From assembly GCA_016198625.1 (NCBI GenBank), contig JACQIH010000002.1, forward strand, positions 1-12,212: a DNA stretch of 12,212 bases, written 5' to 3'. Every line of letters starts with the position of its first letter. Position 1 is the stretch's first letter. This document shows positions 7,267 through 12,212 of this stretch, in pieces. Origin of the DNA: Candidatus Aenigmatarchaeota archaeon (GTDB taxonomy: Archaea; Aenigmatarchaeota; Aenigmatarchaeia; GW2011-AR5). Position numbers and translations under genes: made by a program. Under the pieces are notes generated by a model. The model was not told the DNA's origin, made no database searches, and saw only the letters and a program-made list of their open reading frames with translations.

Positions 7267-7791
7267 ATACGTTATGAAAGACAACCAAGACAAGCACGAA
7301 ACAGAGAACGTGCGCGGCCGGGAAATGAATACGGACAGCGCCGGTCGCGTTCAGGCGTTGCAGCGGCTTTTGCACTGGGCGCTGTCGCAGCTCTTGGCGG
7401 CCCTGTTTTTGATGCTGAAGTTACCCAATGGTTGGTTAAGGGTCCTTGGGATCTTCTGTGGGCATATCCTCTTTCGATCGGTTCCTGGCTTGCCGCCTAC
7501 GGAGCATATAGACATATTGAGACAAGCCGCACGCCTACGGAGCAGTTCCAAGAGCAAATGCATCACATGCAAAGCGAATATCGGGGCGTGGGGGGTCAGT
7601 TGGAAAAGAGAGTTGCAGCAGTAGAAGAAGCCGTCCGGGGCATGGAACCGAAATACTTGGCGGTAATCAATCAATTAAGAGAAGCTATCTCAGGAAGGCT
7701 CGGAGCCGCGGAAGCGCGGGAAGCGGCCAGGCCAGCCGCTGAAACGCCGCCTGCTTCGGAAGGCACAGGAACGCCTCCGACAAGAACTTAG
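7255..7791 (+). CDS. Two-span membrane protein with C-terminal coiled coil
   Basis: 178 residues, family not recognised. The N-terminus is very basic (residues 6-33, rich in Arg with Gln/Asn), predicted cytosolic. Two hydrophobic segments follow (about 34-56, GVAAAFALGAVAALGG, and about 66-85, around LLWAYPLSIGSWLAAYGAY) with a short acidic connection, giving a hairpin with both ends inside. Residues about 93-155 form a likely coiled coil (EQFQEQMHHMQSEY, then QLEKRVAAVEEAVRGM). The tail is Ala/Pro/Thr-rich and probably disordered. ATG 7255 is preceded by TGAT and by the shared TATA-like box. It is followed in the same direction by 7909-8772. A coiled coil on a membrane hairpin suits a scaffold or assembly factor, but that is only a guess. 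Confidence 0.75.
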   Translation: MAFTIRYERQPRQARNRERARPGNEYGQRRSRSGVAAAFALGAVAALGGPVFDAEVTQWLVKGPWDLLWAYPLSIGSWLAAYGAYRHIETSRTPTEQFQEQMHHMQSEYRGVGGQLEKRVAAVEEAVRGMEPKYLAVINQLREAISGRLGAAEAREAARPAAETPPASEGTGTPPTRT

Positions 7792-7908
7792 TTTTGAATT
7801 CCAGATATCTTGTAGAGAATTCTCAGTTCGCTGGGACCTCTAAATCTGGCCGCACTGGAAGTATTTTTATACTTTCTGGGCTTGTGATTTGTATCTGTAG
7901 ATGATTTT
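7792..7908 (+). promoter_or_regulatory. Intergenic region with promoter for the 287-aa gene
   Basis: The 117-base gap opens with a short T-run (7792-7795) that could be a weak archaeal terminator. TTTTTATA at 7864-7871 is a TATA-like box inside a small inverted repeat (AGTAT at 7860-7864, ATACT at 7869-7873). A start site about 26 bases on would fall near 7894, giving a leader of about 15 bases. Two GAATTC palindromes near 7796 and 7817 have no evident role. Confidence 0.45.
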
Positions 7909-7920
7909 ATGGCTTTGACT
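7902..7920 (+). repeat. Start-site repeat, copy 2
   Basis: TGATTTTATGGCTTTGACT spans the ATG at 7909 and differs from 7248-7266 by one base. It contains the same TGAT element three bases before the start and gives both proteins a related first few residues (MAFT and MALT). Confidence 0.6.
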
Positions 7921-8772
7921 CAATATAGAGGTCGTACGCCCCCGCAGCGTGCAGTCGTAGGAGAGCTTGCAAAGGGGATTTTTGGAGGATTGCTTGCAGG
8001 CCAAGCTGTCGGGAAGATGCAGAAGACCTTTGAACATACAGGCAGGCCGGGAGAATACACCCGGCTATTTCAAGGTATAAAGCAGGAAATGGGGCAAGGA
8101 AATTATGCCAAAGCTCTTGATGACCTTTTATTTCTTGGCTTAAAGGCTCCTGATGACGTTGCCGGAGCAGCGTTTGACGCAGTCGGACTGAATCGGATAT
8201 ACCCCGGGCGCACGGACGAAGAACTAAGGGAAAGAATCAACCGAAATCGCGGGCTTGCAGCATTCAATCTTTGGGTAGATCTTCTTGATTTCGCCCCTGA
8301 AGTTAAGAAACCTATAGATGACCGCTTGCGAGAGGCTCTCAATATCAGGCTTTTCGGATACGATATCGGAGCAAAGGCGCTTCCTGCGCATATCAGCCCC
8401 CTAGACGGCCTCGCGTTCATGGCCACGACCACGCTGAAAGGAACACTCTACTACATGTTTGAAGACCTGTTCAGAGGACGCTTCGGAGATTTTGCAGTCG
8501 AGGCGGTAAGGATGTTCGGGCCTCATGTAGGCGAACATTATATCGGGGATAAGTACAGCGGGTTCTGGCCGGCCAACACATGGCACTGGCTCGGTTGCGA
8601 CATCACGCAATCAGAGCGCGAGGGAGCTTACGGCTATCGGCCGCGTTACTACGCGCCCAGAGGCGGTACTCCGACCCTTCTAGTGCCGCAGCGAAATCTG
8701 GAAATTGAGGTAGCAGAAGAGCTTCTGACAATGGACTTAAAAAGGGCAAGCGACTATTTCAGCAGAAACTAA
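7909..8772 (+). CDS. Hypothetical 287-aa protein
   Basis: Family not recognised. The N-terminal 45 residues include a basic start and a glycine-zipper-like stretch (GIFGGLLAGQAVG, about 24-36) that might associate with membranes; there is no clear long transmembrane helix. Residues 45-150 look helical and charged, with a helical-repeat feel (YAKALDDLLFLGLKAPDDV, then ELRERINRNRG). Residues about 170-235 are aromatic-rich and contain the only cysteine (WLGCD). A Tyr/Arg/Pro-rich stretch and a final acidic helix follow. The start is ATG 7909, with TGAT three bases before it and its own TATA-like box. It converges on the SH3b lipoprotein gene, whose stop is 36 bases away. Conserved-looking starts and position suggest it works with 7255-7791. 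Confidence 0.72.
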   Translation: MALTQYRGRTPPQRAVVGELAKGIFGGLLAGQAVGKMQKTFEHTGRPGEYTRLFQGIKQEMGQGNYAKALDDLLFLGLKAPDDVAGAAFDAVGLNRIYPGRTDEELRERINRNRGLAAFNLWVDLLDFAPEVKKPIDDRLREALNIRLFGYDIGAKALPAHISPLDGLAFMATTTLKGTLYYMFEDLFRGRFGDFAVEAVRMFGPHVGEHYIGDKYSGFWPANTWHWLGCDITQSEREGAYGYRPRYYAPRGGTPTLLVPQRNLEIEVAEELLTMDLKRASDYFSRN

Positions 8773-8773
8773 T

Positions 8774-8808
8774 TTATTTCCCAAAGCCCTTCAGAGCCTG
8801 CTCGGCGC
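8774..8808 (-). other. Possible former C-terminal coding tail of the lipoprotein
   Basis: Directly after the minus-strand stop at 8811-8809, the -1 frame reads QISAEQALKGFGK and stops at 8776-8774, one base short of the convergent gene. This resembles NALKGFG found just before the present stop. Restoring one A in the AAAA run just before the stop would fuse the two. It may reflect a single-base deletion, a sequencing error or programmed -1 frameshifting. Confidence 0.4.
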
Positions 8809-10569
8809 TTATCTGCTTTTCGGCGTGAATCCAAAGCCTTTAAGCGCATTTTCGAACCCGCGATTAACCGTTTCCAAGTCCCTGTTAAGCCTTTCGCGCG
8901 AAGGGCCCACAATCTGCTCGCTTCGCTGGGCTTCCCTTACTGCTGTTTCCTGTCTTAAGAATCTCTCGCCAGCATCCCTGTGACCGCTATATCCTACGTT
9001 TCCTACGATAATATCCATCTGGTCGCCTGATACATTCACTGATCGGATTCCGAGCTCGCGAGCCCGTTCACGAGCCACGTTTTCTGCCTGAACTGGTAAG
9101 TTGGCGGCGAAGGACTGAACGAAAGCAGATGCCAATCCTGATGGAGTGGGAGGCGCTGAAGGGACGTAGATTCCCTGGCTTTGCGCCGAGCGATAAATAA
9201 CTCTTATGTTGTCGTCGCTAAGCCCCTTTGTCGCTCTTCTCATCTCCCCCTGGTACGCTAATCTTTCCTCAGACCGAAGCGATGACGCAACGCTCCTGAA
9301 TTCCCTTAGCAGCTCAAATACGTAATCAACCGAGCCGTACGTAGAAACATCAACATTTTCGAGCATCTTTATAATTCCTGACACGGTTGATTCGTTAATG
9401 CTTCCTATGATCGGGGAATCGGATGAAAACAAGCTGTTTATAAGATATGACGACGCTATACGCCTTCCGTTTCGAGAGAACATAACAGTAGGGTCTCGAA
9501 GCGCATCGATCAAGGCAGCGGAAAAAACCTGCGGGTTGCTCTGAAATCCGTAAAGATTCTTTTTATTACCGCTTTCCATGGAGGCGATTATCTGGTTTTT
9601 CATAGACCGTTGAGAAACAGAATGAGTGTTAAGCCACCAAGAAAGGTTGTTCAATGAATAGGGAACAGGCCTATACACATCAACAACAGGAATCCTGCCG
9701 CGCGAAGTCTCCTTGTAATTTACTGCGACAATTTCCTTTACGCCGTTGTTCATTCTAATTACGGGGATTTCATCGCTTTTTATGACACCCATAGCGTCTG
9801 ACAGAATAGGGCGGGTCCCGGAGTGGAAAGTTAACCTATTGATTTTCATTACCCATTTGCCGCCTTCTTTAGGACCTCCCTTGTACAGAATAACTGCTTC
9901 CAAATCAGGCTTCTCGTCCATGTTTTCCTGCCAGATTCTTTCCCAGTGAGAAAGCTCTTCGGGACCATATACGCTGAAAAAAATATCTGTATCTCTGTAA
10001 GAGATGTCAGCAGGGTAGTAGGCAAAGATCCTATCATTTCTGCCACGGTCCCAAGACACGCCCCTTTTTACTCTGCCTGCAACAAAATAAGCATCGTGTT
10101 CTCCAATCTTTATCGGAACAACATGTTCAAGCTCTGTTCCCGAAATTATTCTTGAGCGACTTCTCAAACGCTCAAGTTGGTCCTCGGAAACCCTTATGTT
10201 AGAATTAACCTGAGACGGCTTAGGCGATGTGGAAGCAGTTTGCTGCGGAGCCTCGTCTATGCTCATTCTGACCCATTTGTCGCCGTAGCTTGCAACGCAT
10301 CCCTTTTCTCCTTTCGGAGTCTTGACAAGATACCAAGGCTCGTTCCCGTCCTTGTAAGGGGAATTACCGGTTATTGTAAGCTTTTCACCCCGTTCCAAAA
10401 CCCTGACAACATCATAATTTGTTCCGCAGTCAGTCCTAAGCCTGACATCTCTTGCAGTCACTTCAGCTGTAAGCGGTTTGGGTTGCTGTGACTGTCTTTG
10501 CCCTGGAGAACATGCTGCCGCGAGCAGCGCGGACATCGCGAGCGTGACGTAAAGAGGAGCGCCTCGCAT
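8809..10569 (-). CDS. Putative lipoprotein with N-terminal bacterial-type SH3 (SH3b) domain
   Basis: 586 residues. The N-terminus has the form of an export signal: a short basic start, a hydrophobic stretch and LLAAAC (Cys20), a plausible though not perfect lipobox. Residues about 35-103 fit the SH3b pattern: VRLRTDCGTNYDVVRVLERG, a WYLVK strand, then GEKGCVASYGDKW. SH3b domains in bacterial cell-wall enzymes often bind peptidoglycan. Two cysteines (48 and 92) may form a disulfide. A Thr/Ser/Pro/Gln linker follows, then about 470 residues of unrecognised sequence, mixed alpha/beta first and helical and charged from about 390 on. A TATA-like box centred 26 bases before ATG 10569 implies a leaderless transcript. 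Base composition is AT-richer than the adjoining DUF63 gene. Its C-terminus may be shortened by a frameshift. It may act at the surface together with the giant hydrolase. Confidence 0.8.
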   Translation of the reverse strand: MRGAPLYVTLAMSALLAAACSPGQRQSQQPKPLTAEVTARDVRLRTDCGTNYDVVRVLERGEKLTITGNSPYKDGNEPWYLVKTPKGEKGCVASYGDKWVRMSIDEAPQQTASTSPKPSQVNSNIRVSEDQLERLRSRSRIISGTELEHVVPIKIGEHDAYFVAGRVKRGVSWDRGRNDRIFAYYPADISYRDTDIFFSVYGPEELSHWERIWQENMDEKPDLEAVILYKGGPKEGGKWVMKINRLTFHSGTRPILSDAMGVIKSDEIPVIRMNNGVKEIVAVNYKETSRGRIPVVDVYRPVPYSLNNLSWWLNTHSVSQRSMKNQIIASMESGNKKNLYGFQSNPQVFSAALIDALRDPTVMFSRNGRRIASSYLINSLFSSDSPIIGSINESTVSGIIKMLENVDVSTYGSVDYVFELLREFRSVASSLRSEERLAYQGEMRRATKGLSDDNIRVIYRSAQSQGIYVPSAPPTPSGLASAFVQSFAANLPVQAENVARERARELGIRSVNVSGDQMDIIVGNVGYSGHRDAGERFLRQETAVREAQRSEQIVGPSRERLNRDLETVNRGFENALKGFGFTPKSR

Positions 10570-10591
10570 AGAAAATATTTCTTCCCGCGCC

Positions 10592-10599
10592 TTTATAAA
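10592..10599 (-). promoter_or_regulatory. TATA-like box of the lipoprotein gene
   Basis: TTTATAAA is centred about 26 bases upstream of ATG 10569, the usual archaeal distance to the transcription start, so the mRNA should begin at or next to the start codon. The box directly abuts the stop codon of the DUF63 gene (10602-10600), so the lipoprotein can be transcribed independently of it. Confidence 0.6.
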
Positions 10600-11478
10600 T
10601 TACACTCCCATTACGATACGGAGCCAGTTCCGCAGGCCCGGGCCCAGGCCGAGAATGAGCACTGCGATTTTCAGGAAGTTTCTTTTTTCAGCCTCGCTTT
10701 TCTCGTGCATCTCCTTGTCGAGATAGTAAAGAACCCCAGCGATGACAGGCAGCTTAAGCACGAAGATGCCAGCGGGACCCAGGACGCTGATGAAAAAGCC
10801 GGCGACAACGTGCTGCTCGAAGTATGGGTAGAACTGCAGCGCGACGAAAGTGGTCGTGGCGTCGAACATGTGCGCGCCGAGCAGCAGCGAATTCTCGACG
10901 CTGAGGACCTTGTCCCTCAGGCCGAAAATATTTTTCTGCCTCGCAATCCATATCAGGAAAAACCACGCAGCGGATATTGTCAGGACAGCGCCCAGCGCGA
11001 AGACGTCTGAAACGCGCAGCTGCAAGAGCAGCAGCACGTTCAGTAGCGCACCTATCGCGAACCAGATTTTATGGTATTCTGTTTTTGTCGTTCGTTGCAA
11101 AAGAAGGGCAAGGGCGAGCGTTGCTGCAGCAATGAAAAATATCGTGATGTAAATCAGCGGGCTTATCAGCAGCAGGTTGCGCGCCGCGCCCGTGGCGTCG
11201 ACGAGGATGAAAGGAGCCAGGAAAGTGTCCAGCAATGACTGCGTCGCTCCGCTCGCTTCCCATAAATCCTCGACGGCGCGCAGGATGCCTCCCATGGCTA
11301 TGTACGGGCTTATCGCAAAGATGAATTTCCTGTCTATCGCGATGCCGAGTTTTTTCAGCCCCTTGTAAGCAAGGAACACGGCGGCGACAAAAAGGACCGC
11401 GTAAGCAGCCGTATTCACGATGTTGTAGCCGGTGTTGTACCTTATGGGGTCGATGAAGTACTGCTCGAAGATGCCCAT
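10600..11478 (-). CDS. DUF63 family multi-pass membrane protein
   Basis: 292 residues, the usual length for DUF63, an archaeal integral membrane family of unknown function. Family signatures in order: an N-terminal YFIDPI followed by GYNIVNT; GGILRAVEDLW after the second hydrophobic stretch; the GAHMFDATTTFVAL region followed by EQHV; and a final GLGPGLRNWLR. About seven or eight hydrophobic segments are visible. ATG 11478 fits the conserved N-terminus. A TATA-like TTTAAA at 11517-11522 would give a leader of about 15 bases. The gene is distinctly GC-rich (40 of 60 bases at 11161-11220). It precedes the lipoprotein gene by 30 bases on the same strand but the latter has its own promoter. As DUF63 is a widespread archaeal family, it may be a core gene bordering an accessory block. 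Confidence 0.92.
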   Translation of the reverse strand: MGIFEQYFIDPIRYNTGYNIVNTAAYAVLFVAAVFLAYKGLKKLGIAIDRKFIFAISPYIAMGGILRAVEDLWEASGATQSLLDTFLAPFILVDATGAARNLLLISPLIYITIFFIAAATLALALLLQRTTKTEYHKIWFAIGALLNVLLLLQLRVSDVFALGAVLTISAAWFFLIWIARQKNIFGLRDKVLSVENSLLLGAHMFDATTTFVALQFYPYFEQHVVAGFFISVLGPAGIFVLKLPVIAGVLYYLDKEMHEKSEAEKRNFLKIAVLILGLGPGLRNWLRIVMGV

Positions 11479-11516
11479 GCTTAAACAAATGAAATGACAA
11501 ATGTAAAAGGTTACGC

Positions 11517-11522
11517 TTTAAA
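11517..11522 (-). promoter_or_regulatory. TATA-like box of the DUF63 gene
   Basis: TTTAAA lies about 40 bases before ATG 11478, predicting a start site near 11493 and a short leader. It sits back to back with the promoter of the toxin-antitoxin pair in a 93-base divergent gap. Confidence 0.45.
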
Positions 11523-11531
11523 CCGATAAGC

Positions 11532-11567
11532 ATTTAAGTAAGAAAGTAAAACTATACTACTGGTGGT
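11532..11567 (+). promoter_or_regulatory. Promoter and ribosome-binding site of the AbrB-PIN pair
   Basis: ATTTAAGT at 11532-11539 is a TATA-like box predicting a start near 11561. GGTGGT at 11562-11567, four bases before ATG 11572, resembles the archaeal GGTGAT element and decides the start in favour of ATG 11572 over the in-frame GTG at 11563. Confidence 0.55.
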
Positions 11568-11571
11568 AATT

Positions 11572-11820
11572 ATGGCCGAGAAGGAAGTTCAGGTAACAAC
11601 TGCATCGGAAAAGGGACAGGTTGTTATACCTCAGGAAATAAGGGCATCCCTTAGAATAAGCCCGGGAACAAAATTCGCTGTATATGGAAAAGGCGATACT
11701 ATTATTTTCAAGCGCCTTGAAGTTCCTACGGCAAAGGACTTTGAGAGTCTGGCCGCATTCGGCAGGAAATTTGCAAAGAAAAAAGGCATAAAGCAGACAG
11801 ATGTGCTTGAGAATGATTAG
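11572..11820 (+). CDS. AbrB/MazE-type antitoxin
   Basis: 82 residues. The N-terminal half fits the AbrB/SpoVT swapped-hairpin DNA-binding domain: VTTASEKGQVVIP, EIRASLRI, PGTKFAVY, then a strand with IIFKRLE (roughly residues 6-50). The C-terminal half is a Lys-rich helix expected to bind and mask the toxin. Such proteins commonly repress their own promoter as a complex with the toxin. The stop overlaps the start of the PIN gene by 8 bases, a standard antitoxin-toxin arrangement. The start is fixed by GGTGGT upstream. Confidence 0.9.
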   Translation: MAEKEVQVTTASEKGQVVIPQEIRASLRISPGTKFAVYGKGDTIIFKRLEVPTAKDFESLAAFGRKFAKKKGIKQTDVLEND

Positions 11821-12127
11821 GGCAGTCCCGGACACAAACATAATAATTTCTGCTGTTTTCTGGAAGGGCAAGCCTTATCAGGTAATTCTTAAGGGTGTAA
11901 AGGGAGATTACGAGCTTGTAACTTCTCCGGAAATAATAGGCGAAGTGGCTGAAAGACTAAGAAACAAATTCAATTTTCCGGAGGATAAAATACAGGAACA
12001 CTTGAACATACTGATGGCATTAACCCATGTCGTTAGACCATCAACTAAACTAGACATCGTAAGGGACAGAAACGACAACAAAATAATTGAGTGTGCAATT
12101 GATGGCGAAGCAAATTTTATTGCATGA
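11813..12127 (+). CDS. PIN-domain toxin ribonuclease, C-terminally truncated
   Basis: 104 residues from ATG 11813. It matches the PIN_3 type of putative toxins: VPDTNIIISAVFWKGKPYQ (Asp7 and Asn9), YELVTSPEIIGEV (Glu44) and DRNDNKIIECA (Asp85, Asp88). PIN toxins are Mg-dependent RNases that need three or four acidic residues. Intact relatives run to about 130-140 residues and continue after the ANFI strand with a GDxxLL motif supplying the last acid. Here the frame stops right after NFIA, so that motif and the C-terminal helix are missing and the protein is probably inactive. The break coincides with the start of the hairpin array at 12121. An alternative upstream start is ATG 11801. The gene overlaps its antitoxin gene by 8 bases. 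Confidence 0.85.
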   Translation: MIRAVPDTNIIISAVFWKGKPYQVILKGVKGDYELVTSPEIIGEVAERLRNKFNFPEDKIQEHLNILMALTHVVRPSTKLDIVRDRNDNKIIECAIDGEANFIA

Positions 12128-12212
12128 AATGCAGTCAATACAACATGGAACTGAAGGTTCCATGTGTACACAAAGACCTTTGGTCTTTGTTGTACTACGG
12201 CTTTTAAGCCGT
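12121..12212 (+). repeat. Array of four consecutive hairpins, possible transposon end
   Basis: Four inverted repeats lie nearly end to end: TGCAT-GAA-ATGCA (12121-12133); ACATGGAAC with GTTCCATGT (12143-12165); a 13-bp stem with a TTT loop and a single unpaired T at 12191 (12166-12195); and ACGGCT with AGCCGT (12197-12212), which may extend past the edge. They start where the PIN gene is broken. Subterminal hairpins, one with an extrahelical T, are typical of IS200/IS605-family ends; no transposase is visible in the window. The array could also be the structured end of a noncoding RNA. Confidence 0.7.

Noticed and set aside
11563-11571. GTG start three codons upstream for the antitoxin
   Set aside because: The GTG is part of the GGTGGT ribosome-binding element, and AbrB homologs begin close to the KGQVVIP region.
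12124-12207. 27-codon frame overlapping the PIN stop (ATGA) through the hairpins
   Set aside because: Its codons are dictated by the inverted repeats and no family resemblance is visible.

Overview
The window looks archaeal. The gene at 10600-11478 carries the hallmark motifs of DUF63, an archaeal membrane family. Several genes have a TATA-like box 20-30 bases before a leaderless or very short-leader start, and TGAT/GGTGGT elements sit just before other starts. No bacterial -35/-10 promoters stand out. Uncharacterised membrane genes around one giant cysteine-rich surface protein would fit a DPANN-type or other uncultivated archaeon, but the lineage cannot be fixed from this window. No rRNA, tRNA or CRISPR array was seen.

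Layout. At the left edge is the last 17 codons of a possible upstream gene whose stop overlaps (TGATG) the start of a giant gene, 54-6086 (+), about 2010 residues. Its product has a cytosolic-looking, cysteine-free N-terminal half (Lys/Glu-rich helices, a (Ser-Pro)20 spacer, a Trp heptad coil, a beta domain and a long helical region). Then come five membrane segments and an outer half of more than 1,000 residues with about 54 cysteines, glycosylation sequons, a GH73-like glucosaminidase domain and an M23 zinc endopeptidase domain. It ends 9 bp from two convergent minus-strand genes (7200-6673 and 6659-6096) for short single-span membrane proteins that look like paralogs. These diverge across a 54-bp gap, sharing one near-palindromic TATA box, from 7255-7791 (two membrane segments plus coiled coil). 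7909-8772 (287 aa, unknown) follows. Converging on that pair is 10569-8809 (-), a putative lipoprotein with an N-terminal bacterial-type SH3 domain, preceded by the DUF63 gene.

The right end is an AbrB-PIN toxin-antitoxin pair (11572-12127). The PIN gene stops early, exactly where a run of four back-to-back DNA hairpins begins and continues to the window edge, suggesting insertion of a mobile element.

How the parts may work together (inference): the giant protein carries two enzymes that cut bacterial peptidoglycan, which archaea do not make. It holds them outside the cell on a membrane-anchored arm. A lipoprotein with a possible wall-binding SH3b domain and four uncharacterised small proteins, three of them membrane-spanning, lie beside it. 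Together they could form an archaeal cell-surface machine that breaches bacterial walls, for attack, predation, symbiotic attachment or DNA/protein transfer. This is the main candidate for an undescribed system here.
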